Positions 37,386 through 50,198 are shown, counted from the first letter of the stretch. The stretch: 64,000 nucleotides of DNA from Branchiostoma floridae (GCF_000003815.2 NC_049979.1:1888327-1952326); one strand, 5' to 3'. The notes: generated by a model from the letters alone, not told the origin. Made by a program: numbers and translations.

Positions 37386-39340
37386 CTCTAGCAGCAGACA
37401 GCCTCTCGGTAACACTCAAATGCTCTTCATTATCTTTAGCTAATAGCAACATCTATGGAAATGAGAACAAGGGTGGTGTTTAAAAACACCCCGGCGACGT
37501 TAGGTAGATGATAATGTTGAAAATCAGTATCTTTATCAGCATAAGTAATAAGAAAATGTAATACATCTATTGGATTTCATAACAGTACTTTCAAACACAC
37601 GGCGGATGTAACAGAGAAAGAGGGAAACATCTATTGATGACAATTATGCAAATTGAAGACCCCATTTGGATTACTAATAAGAAAATGGAAAGTTCCATAA
37701 TGGTGTATTATAGTAATGCCGTCTCCGCTACGGCTCACGAAAAATTGGAAGGCCTGACTAAAATTCACTTACGGAAAATAATCACTTCCTCCGTATGATT
37801 TACATCAGATGAAATAGATTCCCTGCGAATTATGGGAAATCATAATAGCCAGACTACGCCTTACGGGAAGGAGCATACAGACCCTAGGTAATTGTCAGTT
37901 GTCTACGTTTTGACAACTATGCCCCTACAGTTCCAGAATCAGTTAGAGGGCTCAAACCTGCCCCAACAGAAGCTATCTGCCACTTAAATGACAAGACCAT
38001 ATCATGTTCAGGACAAGATTGTTATCAACGCCGTTCAACGGTTGGCGTTCCCTAGAAACATTAGAAGTCTGTAAAGTTATGATTGTAACGCAAAGACACG
38101 ATGCATATGGATCCGAATGTATGAGATAAAGTGAAACATTTAGAAAAGAACTAGACTTGAGCAGGGTGTTGTGTTGTCATTACAGTTAGAGAAGGAATGG
38201 GGAGTGAGGGGGAACGTAGTTTATATATAGGTAAAATTGGGGCCCCCGATATGTCGACACAAATCTAAATCCGAACAGAGGACAAAGGGATAAGGAATTG
38301 AGTACTATCCCGAGATGCTTTGCGAGAGGAAGGGTCTAAATACAGAGCACACCATATGCTCTCACTCGAGTTTAGCCAAGCGGGGAGTAGAAGGACGAGC
38401 CCGGAGCCCTGAACTACAGGATATAGGAGACGGGTAGTTATTTAAGAAAAGCAAGAGTGAGATAGAGAAGGCGTCCGCACAGTCATATACTTGGTCAACT
38501 TGCCACTGTACAGACCTTTGGAATTGGCCCTGATATATATCGTATTCACATTAATTCTGGAAATGACCTCCTATTTTGCATAATTTGTATTTCATTTTGT
38601 ACAACATTCATTTCATTTGTCTAAGCTACATACAGACCAAAAATCATGAAAATCCGTTATTTCTTTCTTGAGTAATCGTCTTCGGAAAAAAATTACCTTG
38701 CAATTTCAACACCAATCGCTGGGGGCCCAAACGTATGCCCTTCTTTCCTAGCACAACAGCTATCTACCAACCATCAATCGTAATCACGGCTTATTCAGAA
38801 CACGAAATATAAAAAAAAAACATGTTTCGCTGCAGTTCCAAGTGAAGCCGTTATGGGCCGAAGATTCCCGTAATTATTTCCGTTTTTGTCACACGCCACC
38901 AACACAGCAAAATCATTCACCATTCAGCAACAGTTCTTTAGTTATCTTGAGCTGACACAAACAATCACAGACATACATACACAGGTGAAAATATTACACC
39001 CATGAATATTTCAAAGGGTAATAAAGCTGCTTGTCACCATGTAAACAACACGTATCGTAGCATGAACATGAACATACTATTACCCAGTATTTGTGTCTTA
39101 TTTATTACCTGTAATATCTTTTCTGCAAGAAATAGAAAGTTTCTGTATTTCAGTTTAATAAAAAAAAAACTGCTTTGATGGTGAACCCTTGCAGGTCTTT
39201 TGCGTGATCTATGAGAATTCTTACGTTTGAGCCCCGCGAGCACGCACTGACATGTACCTGTAAGTAGTGCGTGCTCGGAGTCATGTTTGAACCCCGTTTG
39301 AGCGTGCGTGCTCCGAGTCATGTGATCTTCGTTTTGCTAA
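37386..39340. other. Gene-poor stretch with an old repeat
   Basis: About 37905-38020 matches the reverse complement of 16650-16770. The rest shows no coding segment, tRNA or clear transposon. GC skew and homopolymers are unremarkable. Confidence 0.45.
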
Positions 39341-39387
39341 CTATGGATAAGCGTCCCGGGGCACTCTGTCCCAGTTCTCCCGCCTGA

Positions 39388-39501
39388 TACAAACAAAATG
39401 CCGCTAGTCGAAGAAGTGTTTTTCCCGAGGATGATGTTGGTGCACGTAGCCGGGCCAGTAGTTTCGCCTCAAGGTATCTGGAAGACGAGGAACCACCCCA
39501 G
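39388..39501 (+). CDS. Possible orphan exon 1
   Basis: This stretch is open after an in-frame TGA (39385) for 38 codons, including RRSVFPEDDVGARSRASS and YLEDEEPPQ, and ends CAG|GTTAGT, a good donor in phase 0. No start codon is in frame, so an upstream exon or acceptor would be needed. It joins in phase to 40432-40530. Unrecognised; may be chance. Confidence 0.3.
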
Positions 39502-40431
39502 GTTAGTGAAAATCGGTACCGGAAAGTTGGTCTAAACAATGCTTTTTTTGTATAGAATAAGGCGGAACTCGGAAGCGATTTGTAGTACCGGTTACTGTTA
39601 AATACACCGCAATTTTATGACACATTTTCGTCTGCACTTGTACCCCAATATGCCTCATAATTCAAGGACTACTGCATGCAGACATCGTGTACAAGAGTTT
39701 TTGTTCTCGGCGATGGTTCGTGTGTTGATTATCTCTCCTGGTGATTTGCGCGAAAACAAAAGAAAGAAGGAGAAAAGAAGGGAATCTTATTACCAAACAT
39801 CCATACTTTTGACGTTTGATCTGTTTCTGTGTTGTTTTATGTTCAAATTGATTTGACGTAGAGAAATACAGTTGATACGTGGTACATCATTCGAACAATA
39901 GGTTCATCCATAGGGGATTACGGTATGATCGGGCCACACTCAGGGTGTATACGATTGCAGAGTATAAAAATTGAATTTAAAGATAGATTTGTTTCTTGGT
40001 CTTCAAATTGTGTTCACTGAAACTGTTAATGTCATCTGCGTACAGTCACATTGATTTTGATTCTAGATTACGTAGTATTCAAGTCGGACTTGTGTTTACT
40101 GTTGACTTTAGCTTGCAAAACAACATCTGGTTTGTGTAGAACTGGCCCGGATCTAATAGTGGATCTTTGGGCCCCCCGGGGATCAAAGTTGTTAATTGGA
40201 TGCAGTCGCTCCCAGGGTCTAACTTACACGTGGGATCCCCACTCACTCCCGCCATCAGATCTTAGGGAGCAGGCTGCATCCTCAGATCAGAGGTACTCAA
40301 GCGCTGTCCAAAGTAGTACAAACACGCGAAGGTTTCAGATGTTCGTAGTAATTTTTTGTGATATACATATATATTTGACCAGTGTCAGGATTATGATCAT
40401 TGTTTTTTGTGATTTATTGGTTGGTATACAG

Positions 40432-40530
40432 CTGCCCCAGGTCAGCAGCGGAGGGATGTATATGAAAAGACAACCGCCGAACTTTAATATCAGTTGGAGA
40501 CGAAACGCGGCTCGAAGAGGTCATGGCTTC
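40432..40530 (+). CDS. Possible orphan exon 2
   Basis: Bounded by TATACAG|CTG and TTC|GTAAGT, both strong splice sites, and open for 33 codons (MYMKRQPPNFNISWRRNAAR within). Phase 0 on both sides, compatible with 39388-39501. No similarity recognised and no further exon was found. Confidence 0.35.
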
Positions 40531-41051
40531 GTAAGTACAGTCTAATGTTTGATTATAGCCGTCCTGTACTATGATGGTGATATACACACGTTTTAAGTTT
40601 TCCATATACATGAAATACACCCAAGAAATTGAAGAATGTGTGTGTCCGGCCGCTGCTGACATCTGCGATTGATTGTGTAATGTTTACTTATTTGCGGACG
40701 GAACCTGTGTGATGGAAATATCCCTATCTATTCAAAAGGATCATACAGCATGACAACAAGGAGGCTTCAGTTAGAAACCTCCATTTTAAACATTTTAGTG
40801 TTTTATTAGTTTTTCTTTTCCCTTTAGCAAGACGTTTATGAGATGTGTTTTTGGAAGAGTTTGTATGTTTTATTCAATATTCGCACAAGCAACACACCTA
40901 ACTGGGGGTAAATATCATTTCATTGATGAATAGATGATGATAAAATATTTTTCTCCTTTGGAGTAACAACTATGTTCAATGTTATTTCTTGATCTGTTAA
41001 CGATTGTGGGTTGTCGTGATTTAACGGACCATCCGGCATGTCTGGTACTAA

Positions 41052-42813
41052 GGGACCTGACGTTATTTACTGGGGGGAGGGGGCTGGTGCAAAATAGGTC
41101 TGGTAAAAAATTTTTCAATGCCCCCCCCCCTGCCCCCAAAAATTTTTCAATGGCCCCCCCCCTCGCCCCAAAAAATTTTTCAATGCCCCCCCCCCTCCAA
41201 TTTTTCCCTACCTTTTCCATTACACACAGTCTGTCATTAAATAATATAGCGATAACAATAGCGGTAGCGTTGTTTGAACGTGACGACGATCGGCCCGGGG
41301 TGTCAAGACCCGCGCGTCAACAAATTACGCACGTTGGAGTCCTGCTGGGGCATATGTTATCTCCCAAAGTTTTACAACAGCCGAGTTTTCATGTAGCACT
41401 TGATGTTGTTACACTCACGCTGCAACGGTTATAAGACTTACCTTGTCTGATATCACTTCTCCAATCTACGTGAAAAAAAGTCTCTGGTAACGTTTAATAC
41501 GCAAGATCACGAAACTGAACGTTTCCGCCAGACCGACGGCTAGCTGTTAAAGGCCGTCCAGGGATCGGAGGGCCGAAGGCCCGACCGGTCTCGGGGGTTA
41601 GGGGCATGCTACCCGGGAAATTTTGATATTTTTGACCCTCTAAAACGAAATTTCCCGCATTCTGTGAGGCAAAAAAATTTGGATTTTGTGCGTCCACATC
41701 AACAAAGAGAAAAGCGGGCGGGGAGGGGCGGGGCGGTAATCCAACTTCGGCGATCTTTTCCACCACACATGTACGAAATTTACACAAAAGAAAACAAATT
41801 AATGTTGTAGATGGAAGAGACTTGGGTACATTTTAGCGATATCGTTTCGAAAACCGCTTCAAGACTGCTTCAATCTTTCCAAAACGGGAGTTATTTCGGC
41901 CAATTGCAACCTACAAACTTGCCAAAAAAAATTCGCGCCACCATGACGTCATATGCAGCAGAGAGCCCGCTGTCACGAAAGTAAACATCGTAATGTTTTA
42001 TCCCGTTGCCGTCCGTGAACCATTCCGTATACAAAGGACAGATGCACGCAGGATTGATATTTATACCAATTTTAGTTTCTATAGTTTTCTTAAACTTCGT
42101 GCGAACATGGAATCACACGACAGAGGCGGCTGCAGAAAATTTCTCAGTATGGGGAGGGCGAACTATATCAACGTAATCCTTGGGGGTCCGGGGGCATGCT
42201 CCACCGGGAAAATTTGGAAATCTTGACTATCTGAAACGGTCTTTCCTAAATCTTGATGGGCAAAATTTGCTGGCAGACTAAGCTTTCAGTTTAATAGCCT
42301 TTCTATTAGAACTTCACATGGTTTTGAGGGCGACGACGCCCCCAACGTATTTCCACAATTTCGAGCGCCGAGCATGGCACGAGCCGTCGCAAGGTAGGTC
42401 TGGAGAAATGTCATTCAAATGATGAAGTTTGGACCCTCTGAGACACGATTTTCTGCATTTTGAGGGATAAACTTCGCTGGTAGACTATGCTAAATGTAAT
42501 GACAATTTTCTGTCAGAGGAAGAGACTTTTGATGGCGACGAGCGCCGAAGTGTTGTGTGCGCCAGAGGCGCAAGCCGTCGCAAGGGACGTCCAGAGAAAA
42601 ATTGAAATCTTGACCATCTGAAACTTCATTTCCTGCATTTCAGGGGCACATTTTGGTAGTATTTATCAAGGCCCCTCAGGCAATTTTTTTTCAATGGCCC
42701 CCCCCTCGGCTCAAAAAATTTTTCAATGGCCCCCCCTCGGCTCAAAAAATTTTTCATTGGCCCCCCCCACCTATGCACCAGCCCTCCCCCCCCGATAAAT
42801 ATCGTCAGGTCCC
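41052..42813. mobile_element. Harbinger-like element, TAA duplication, C-tract ends
   Basis: Inverted ends of about 45 bp: GGGACCTGACGTTATTTAC on the left, complement of GGGACCTGACGATATTTAT on the right, then GGCTGGTGCA on each. TAA flanks both (41049-41051, 42814-42816). Subterminal direct repeats of AAAAATTTTTCAATGGCCCC occur three times at each end. The core (41520-42660) holds about four worn direct units sharing GGGGGCATGCT, TTTGACC.TCTGAAACG and TTTCC.GCATT. No transposase was found. Confidence 0.75.
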
Positions 42814-42849
42814 TAATTAAGCTGGAATGGCTGCGGGGAGACCGCGTGT

Positions 42850-42975
42850 GGTCGAGATCAAAACACAAACATACAGTATGTAAGTAGTTTGTAGTTGTTA
42901 GTTATACGTAATTTGCCATACATTGTACCTGTTACAATCGTTGTGCAATAAACTTGACTTGACTTGACTTGAGTA
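42850..42975 (+). mobile_element. LINE 3' tail, AATAAACTTGACTTGACTTG
   Basis: Ends GTGCAATAAACTTGACTTGA with a pentanucleotide TTGAC/CTTGA run, a common 3' end of CR1/L2-type LINEs in invertebrates. No RT remnant is attached. Confidence 0.45.
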
Positions 42976-43960
42976 TTCCGTATTTGTGATTTAGCATCAT
43001 AGCTAATCAAAGAGACGGATGGAAACTCATTGAATTCGGGACAGTTTTAGGTCGTATCTTAGAATAAATGATTATTGATCCAATCCCTATGTTCCGAAAT
43101 ATCTGCGTTCCGTCGTACAAGCATATCTAATCTCAAAGACGAAAGTCGTTTGTGTATAGAAGGGGCGGATTTTGTTTCAGACTTTGGAAGAGCATTGCCC
43201 AAGATACAGTTGAAGAATCTTCATGACTTTTGGCATGTATATAGCTTGAATAATGATTTATCTAATCAAATCATGCTCTCAAGAGCTAATTTCCTTAACT
43301 GAGAAGAGTTTATAAATATATTGTATTTCATGATGGGACTCTTGGACATAAGACATACGATACTAAAATTCCTGACATGCATGTAGGAAAAACGGACACA
43401 CACTATACTATTAGGCTAGCCCCTGATTAAACTTTTTTATATTTAGTATATATATATTATGGGAACTTGGTTGCCATGGGCTTTCCTTCGTCTGAGAAGG
43501 ATAAATCTTCTGTCATATTTGTCAGTGTCTACTTGTATGTTGCTTCTGTATGTCCGTTGTAATATCGCCTTGTTAGTTCATATTGATTTTTGATTTATTT
43601 TGGTTTATTTGTTTAGAGTGATTTGTTGCCCAAAGTCGGAGAAAGTGTCTCCTATAGCTAGGTTCTGGAGACTTAATATTTGGGCAGCTTGTGCAGACTG
43701 GAATATTTGTAACTTGATTAGATGGATACCACAGCTTCTTTGTAAATATTTCATTTACTTTGTATCCCATTGTCAGAGACAGTTGAAAGTTTCAATGTTT
43801 TGTCCATGTACAGATCAAACCGCCGTGGTCTCCAGGGCTCCATCGACTGCCTTGCTGATGGGAGGACTTAACCGGTCAGTGAGATGTGAGTGAGTGCGCC
43901 TGATGAAAGCGCAGACATAGGGATGTAATCAATGCAGACTTGTTGGAATATATCAATCAG
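42976..43960. other. Spacer without a supported gene
   Basis: Short open stretches at 43075-43302 and 43600-43893 lack recognisable domains or convincing splice structure. Nothing else was identified. Confidence 0.4.
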
Positions 43961-43964
43961 CTAA

Positions 43965-45196
43965 AGGCCCCCTCTCACTTGACGTGCGGCACGCTTGCGG
44001 CATTGCTGCGTTCGAAAACGCAGAGGTGCCGCAAGCAAACCTAGAGGTGCCGCAAGCAAACCTAGAGGTGCCGCAAGCAAACCTAGAAGTGCCGCAAGCA
44101 AGCGCGACGTTTTTTAAAAAGTTTAAAAATAACGCAAGTGGCAAGATGCCGCAACAGTGCCGCAACAGTGCCGCAACAGTGCCGCAACGGTGCCGCAACA
44201 GTGCCGCCACCATGCCCCAAACAGTATCAAGGATATATTTTGCCTATTTTACACCAAGAATCAAAAGTAAATATCCTTTTATCACCGAAAAACTATTTTA
44301 GATGCATTTCTAATAATTTTACAGTGGTTTTCGATCCAGTAAAAACACTGCGAATTCCACAAAACTTACCTTGTATCCGTATTCAGAGTTAACTTAAAAA
44401 TACATCTTTTGATTTATTTAATTGGAAGTAGGTCAGTATTTTATACTTGAAAACAAAAAATAAGTAACTGGTTTATCGATTAACCTACGGATGTAGAGAA
44501 AAAGATTATCGTACAACGTTCAAAAATAATTTATTTATGTTGGATGATAACGAGTTTGCGTTTGCGTTATAACGTTACAAGCTAATCATTGCTGGTAGCC
44601 TGCCGCCGATAAAATACAAAATTGCAGTCATTCAAACCGATGGGCCATATTTTTCTCGCTTTTTACAAATATGATAGACTTAGACATCAATAGGCTGGCA
44701 AGCCATCCGCCGACAATGAAAATGCTCCGCGTCATACAAAATAAGTATGAAATATCAAGCATTTTCATTTTAAAAATTTGCAAAATTGGTGAATAAACAT
44801 ATTAACATACATAATTACACATAACGTTACATGGTGCAAAACGTACACATCGATTCAAATCTGGTATATGGTTCGTGTCCGTTCATTTGGGTCAATTCCT
44901 TTACAGTAAAAGTCGTTCAAGGTTATTTATAGCATATGTATCATATAATTCATTATCATAAGGAAAATCTTTTCATTATAAATCTCATTTTTGGGCATTC
45001 TCATCATTTTACAGTGATTTTTCATAAATTGACAACGCTGCAATTGCCAATAACATGTTCATTTAGTTTAGAAACGCAACAGTGCCGCACGTCAGTGTGA
45101 GTGCAAGACAAAATCGGCGAAATTAACACAGCAGTGCCGCAGTGAACGAACGCAGCAATGCCGCAAGCGTGCCGCACGTCAAGTGAGAGGGGGCCT
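43965..45196. mobile_element. Harbinger-like element with 50-bp inverted ends and TAA duplication
   Basis: Inverted ends of about 50 bp, starting AGGCCCCCTCTCACTTGACG and containing GTGCGGCACGCTTGCGGC, are essentially identical. TAA flanks both sides (43962-43964, 45197-45199). Inside the left end are four 21-bp units (GCCGCAAGCAAACCTAGAGGT) and five 12-bp units (GTGCCGCAACA-type), which create a spurious repeat ORF. There is no transposase. A partial relative is at 59215-59705. Confidence 0.85.
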
Positions 45197-45199
45197 TAA

Positions 45200-46990
45200 G
45201 GTGATCATGTTGAGATGAGTGTGTGTCCTAAGAGCGACGAAGACAAAATATCCCTGGCACCCGTAAAGATGTTCACCATGACTCTACAACCCCGCCACGC
45301 CACATTCTGCGACTCTTTTCGTTTATGTTTGTTCTCTCTACGTACAGCAGTGCCTACAACATATCTTAACTGTGACGAGCAACCAAACAGCCGTACAACG
45401 ACTGTGTCAAATTTATGAGTTGGCTTTCAATTGGAAGAAACCGCTATTTTCAGTATCAGTGTATCCGTTAAGTATTTGAAACGGGCGATGTGATCTCTGT
45501 GTTTTCTCTCGATCCCAACAGACTGACCATACATCCTGGACACGAGTGACAACGTCAAGGTGTTCCTGACACCCGTACCTGTGTCCACCAGGACGACGCA
45601 GTTCCGCCACAACGTGCACAGGGACTCCTACCACGACAGGGGAAGTCAGTGGAGTCCGTGCAAGTCAGTGAGACGAGCTGCATCACTGAAGGAGCCGGAA
45701 TAGACGTCCGTGTGCCTTATAAAGTCGGGAAGGAGCTACAAATCACCCAGAACAGCACCGTCGACAGAAGGAAAATAATGAGAGGGGAGTGCCAGACCAG
45801 TAGCAGATCTAGAATAGCCAATCGATTGCGCTGCTACAACCATAGTGAACCTAAAACTAGTTAGAGAATTCACGGACTAGTTTTGAGGTGATTTATACCA
45901 TTACTGTGCATTTTAGTGTACTGGGTATACATTGCAGTAGTAGTTGATTGTGCATGTGTATCAAAGAACCGTACATAAGGTTAACCTCAGCGACGACGGA
46001 CCGAATCAAACCGGAGATGGATGTAGTTAAGGAGAGAACGGCCATAGGAATGTTCAGTACAATTATTCTGTATCCAACCTGTGACCGAAGTTAGCGGGGT
46101 CAGCATTATGTAGTAACATCAAAACACTTAAACAGTCTCCCGTGCCAAGTGTACGGAAAACCTTGTCTCTGCGTCCTTCCTTTATTCTAGCTGTGCTAGT
46201 CATAGTCTTCAAAGCAGAATCTAAACAACGTGAAATCCATTGGTTTCATGACTTGTTTGAAATATGTGACTTATTAACATTTCACAATCAGGCTTTACTT
46301 AATATGTATCTATATAGCCGGTATAACCGCCCTTCGGCGTAACACACCAGCTTCAATTCCAAACGACAATTACCTGTAATCACTTCACTTTATATTTTAT
46401 AGATATCGACATAAAACTGACATATTCGTCTTCATTATTTGTTTTGACTCCGTGAAAGCATATCATCCCAAAGCTCAAAAGACAAAGGCGAAAGCTATTT
46501 TTCTACCCTCAAAATCATCCTTTCTATAGCTCCAAACGACAACCACTTGAAGCATTCCATTCCAAATTGCAAAAAGCACAAGCTTATATAAGAAATAAAA
46601 GCTGGGACATATTGATCTTTATTATGATATTCATAAGCATGCGAAACATCGTAACAATCTGTAACAGAGTGTACTGCCTATGATGTGCAAGGATTGCAGT
46701 CATTCCCGGTTATGTGAAAAGACCGTTCCTTAAATCATTAATCCTGACACAAAAAATGCCTAAACAAAGAAAAATAAACAGCTAGAATAGTCCTCAAATA
46801 CCACCAACAAAGAACGACACCCCCCGAGTATAGCCAAAAATCAATTCCCAAGGGAATGCGTTCGTGGAATTTTCTAAATTCTTTCAAAGCGATCGTAATA
46901 CTGTAGAAAATGCCTCCGCCCCTGAGGCGTCGCCAAAAATGAAATATCTTGACCACAGGGCAAGATGGATATAAACAACAGACCAGAGTC
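45200..46990. other. Spacer with one open but unrecognised stretch
   Basis: About 45549-45864 is open in one frame without an ATG, and another frame there also looks codon-like (DNVKVFLTPVPVSTRTTQF) but meets TGA just upstream. No consistent gene model results. Otherwise AT-rich and featureless. Confidence 0.35.
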
Positions 46991-47290
46991 GTGTCCGTGT
47001 GGTGTAGTGGTCTACGCACTACGCATCCCCTCGCCTCGCTTGACTAAAATCGCGCTCCTAGCGGCCGGCCCTACAATTGCCGCTACCTAGGAGGCTTGGA
47101 GAGGATCCTCAACCCCAGCCAACGAGAGATTTTGTAAACACAGGCTACCTCTCTTCACATCCTTCAGGATGGGGACACAAAGGCTTTGGCCCCGTGTATG
47201 AGTGGGCTTATGGTGTCAAACCTCTGCACGTAAAAAACACAACACATATATTGAGAAAGGTATGGGTGACTCGGTGTGCTTGCTAAGTAC
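46985..47290 (+). mobile_element. tRNA-derived SINE
   Basis: An A-box-like TGGTGTAGTGG (47000-47010) follows GTCCG as in a tRNA head. The body continues through ATGAGTGGGC, GTCAAACCTCTGCA and GTATGGGTGACTCGG. The last part recurs at 10235-10340. A clear B box is not seen. Confidence 0.5.
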
Positions 47291-47416
47291 GCCATGCGCG
47301 GCCAGCTAAGTACGGCACACAAAATATAAAACTCATGACATAGTGAACCGCCACTTAACTTGCACTAGCTGCCTGAAAAATCACCATGTTTCATCTCAGC
47401 TGACGATGACTGTTTA

Positions 47417-47654
47417 ACCCTGAAACTGCCAAACCCGGATATATCCGGCACACATATACATGCCCTGTCTGCCGCGCCCGGATATAAAACCGGGATAGCG
47501 TATTCCCCTGAAGTAGCAGCTTTGGACGCGCGTAGCGCACGAACCCTGGAAGTTAGGGACTTCGGCATTCTTCGGGGGTTTCTTTTTGGAGGTCAGCGGC
47601 CAACCCTGGCATTCATAGCATTTTATAGGCTGAAACTCTGGCAGTTTAAGAGTT
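47417..47654. mobile_element. piggyBac-like MITE at TTAA
   Basis: TTAA at 47413-47416 and 47655-47658 bound ends CCCTGAAACTGCCA and TGGCAGTTTAAGAG, inverted with few mismatches. GGATATATCC and related words repeat inside. No ORF. Confidence 0.6.
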
Positions 47655-48275
47655 TTAACTTATACAAGTCTAATGTCATCACTTCAGACGAGACTTGGGT
47701 AGTCATGAAAAAATGAACAGTTCGCAAATTTACTCGCGCCTATCTCTCTCCTAGACAACGACTCAATATAACAAGCTACTGAAAAATAACCCTTGCATGG
47801 GAAGGAGCACCTGTTGCTTTTTTGTATTTGCGTCACAGGAACCACAAATATTGGTCGTTTCTGAATCATCGAAGAAACCAGTTGCATTTGAAGGAAATTT
47901 AAAAAAAACAACAGGTAGTTGCATGTCGATTTTTTTGCGTTGCGGATTCGATACCCGCCGTGCACGTTGTGCTTTCGAGACCTTCCCCACTTCACTCAGG
48001 TGGTACCTGACTTCAGTCGGGGAAGTAAAAGACTACTAGTACATTTACCTTCTGTATCCTGTATGTGGTAAAGGTGAAATAAGCTACTAATTTGAGTGAA
48101 GTGCCGCATTATCCTCGTTCCTCCAAAAGCAAATAAAACAGTGTGAAATATTGTATTCTTTGCAGCTGGTAGTAGCAAACAGGTGGGTATTCGTCAATAA
48201 ACATGATAGCCAGACTTCGCAACAAGAAGCGATCTCAGCCCGCCGTGTGAGCAAGACAACCGAAAGACAAGCGAC

Positions 48276-50198
48276 ATGCAGAACATTTTCACTGCAGCGA
48301 TACTTTGGGGTGAGATTCTTACGGTCTTAGTACGCTGGTTAAGTGTAGAAGCCATGCTTAACAAAGAGATATGTACATTTATGATATGTCATGTGATATA
48401 CGTGTAGGGAAGTTGAGACGATATTGTGTTCTAAAATGTGCAAGATGTTGCTAGTACAGTCAGGTACATGTATTATATTGTAATATATATATCGGATTGC
48501 ATGAACCTTCTTGGCCAATGCAAAGCAACAGGTGCCCTGTGCTTGTAGGAATGTGGGGAAATTGAGACGATTGTGTTTTAAAATGTGCAACATGTTGCTA
48601 GTAAAGTCAGATACGTATACTGTATGGTTGTTATGCGCATCTGAATGTAAGACCTTCTTGGCCAATGCAAATCAGTAGGTACCCTGTCCTTGTAGGGAAT
48701 GTAGGGAAGTTGAGACGATATTCTGTTTTAAAATGTGCAACATGTTGCTAGTACATTCATATATTGTATCATATAATAGCACATCGGAATATAGGAACCT
48801 TCTTGGCCAATGCAAACCTGTAGGTGCCATGTCCTTGGTGGCGGCTAGGAACCTTCCTCGCAACCTGTATCAGTTCGTTACGCTGATAGAGTTGATGACA
48901 GGGCGGGACGCATGGGACTACAACAACTACGGGTGCTGGTGCGGCTCGGGGGGCTCTGGAACACCCGTGGACAGGATAGACTTGTATGGTTATTTACATT
49001 ATTCTTATGTGATTTGATCAAACGACATTATACAAACACATCTCAAGCTACATTTTTAACATTTCTAATTGCCAGTACATGTACATATGTAGGCACCCAT
49101 ATTGGAAATGAGGCTGTTGTTCACCCCCTTTATACGACCCTTTCATTTGACAAATGTAGCTTCGACCATGTTCCCAGGATTTCTATCAGAAAACATTTGA
49201 TATAGATTGATTGATTGATTGATTGATTAAGATTGCAAACAATGCAATACAAATGTGTTACAGACAGCATTTACTTGGATTATGACCCGAACATAAGCAC
49301 ATAGACATAACGTATATACCGAATAACGAAAGAAGCTAAAACATTTAACACAATCTAAAGTACCATAATGTATTATCTATGCGAAAGTCCATTTTGGTAC
49401 TTTGTTTTAGAACACAGCTGTTGTGACCTGCTTAAGATACTTGGAAAGTGAGAAATAATGATGATGTATTTTGGTATTGAAACCAAATCGTTACTATCAC
49501 TGTTTCCCCCTTGGCGTTGCACATCCAGTTGTTGCTTGAATCACGACCGGTGCTATGACGATCTCATAGCAAACGGCTGGAGTCCACACTATGTGACCTA
49601 CGACTGGACGCAATATGATATCGGCATCGGTTGTGGTACGTACTTGTTAAGTAGTGTGCATGCGAGTGTAGTGTGCAATGTATTGTCTCTCTGTGTTTGT
49701 ATGCGCTTTTTTTCGTGTGGCTGTTTGTGTTTGTGTGCGTATGTATTTGCGCATGCACGCATGCATGTGTCTGTGTATGCGAGTACGTGTGTGTGAGTAC
49801 GCGTGTATTTGCGTGTGTGTATGTGTGTGTGTGCGCGTGCGTGTGTGTGTGCATGCATGTGTGTATGTGTGTTCGTGTTTGCGAATGTACATCTGCATGT
49901 ATGTATGTGTGGAACATTTCAAAATAATATGCTTTCTTGTGTGCCAACAATTTCACCATCTGGTTTCTGCTCCATCATCACCATACCACCGCCACTCCAA
50001 CCCAGTGATCTGTCTTAATTTGCAGATGATCCTTACCCCTCATCTGACCGCGGTGCCTGTGAATGTGATCTGGCAGCCGCCCACTGCTTCTCCCACTTCC
50101 CTTATCCAGACACAGGGAAACCGGCTTGTCCTGATCAAAGCACAGGACTGCCTGGCTGTTTCGACTCTGACCCATCTCTCTGTATCGCAATTGGTTAG
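48276..50198 (+). CDS. Secreted phospholipase A2
   Basis: Four exons: 48276-48309, 48824-48983, 49529-49635, 50026-50198; 157 residues, phases chain exactly. Exon 1 and the start of exon 2 together make a signal peptide of about 19 residues (MQNIFTAAILWG|AMSLVAA), which supports this start and acceptor. The calcium loop is YGCWCGSGGSGTPVD (residues 47-61); the catalytic motif CCLNHDRCYDD has His70-Asp71; CECD lies in exon 4. The family hydrolyses the sn-2 ester of phospholipids using Ca2+, outside the cell. The Cys-rich tail ends CFDSDPSLCIAIG. The group (I/II-like) was not resolved. The exon 2 acceptor sits in a tandem repeat (48411-48838), so earlier acceptors are possible. Intron 3 carries a long GT-rich tract. 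Gene model confidence is high. Confidence 0.9.
48411..48838 (+). repeat. Three tandem units of about 148 bp that include the PLA2 exon 2 acceptor
   Basis: Units start near 48411, 48560 and 48707 with GTTGAGACGAT or TTGAGACGATT, share AAATGTGCAA(C/G)ATGTTGCTAG and CCTTCTTGGCCAATGCAAA, and end with (C)AG|GT(G/A)CC(A/C)TGT. The third unit supplies the real acceptor and first 15 coding bases of exon 2. Confidence 0.8.
49640..49910 (+). repeat. GT-rich microsatellite in PLA2 intron 3
   Basis: Imperfect (TG)n with TGTGTGCG, GCATGCAT and TGTATGTG variants. It yields Cys/Val-rich and His/Thr-rich spurious ORFs on the two strands. Confidence 0.85.

Noticed and set aside
40915-41434. ORFs over the C-tract repeats
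   Set aside because: They translate the direct repeats at the left end of the foldback element.
43984-44301. ORF with repeated EVPQANL units
   Set aside because: It arises from 21-bp and 12-bp DNA repeats inside a transposon end.
45549-45864. About 105-codon open stretch and a second codon-like frame
   Set aside because: No ATG, conflicting frames and an in-frame TGA at the only plausible acceptor; no family recognised.
46738-47019. 93-codon minus-strand ORF
   Set aside because: No domain, overlaps the SINE head, and codon use looks random.
49564-49959. Cys/Val-rich and His/Thr-rich ORFs in PLA2 intron 3
   Set aside because: They are frame translations of a GT-rich microsatellite between exons 3 and 4.
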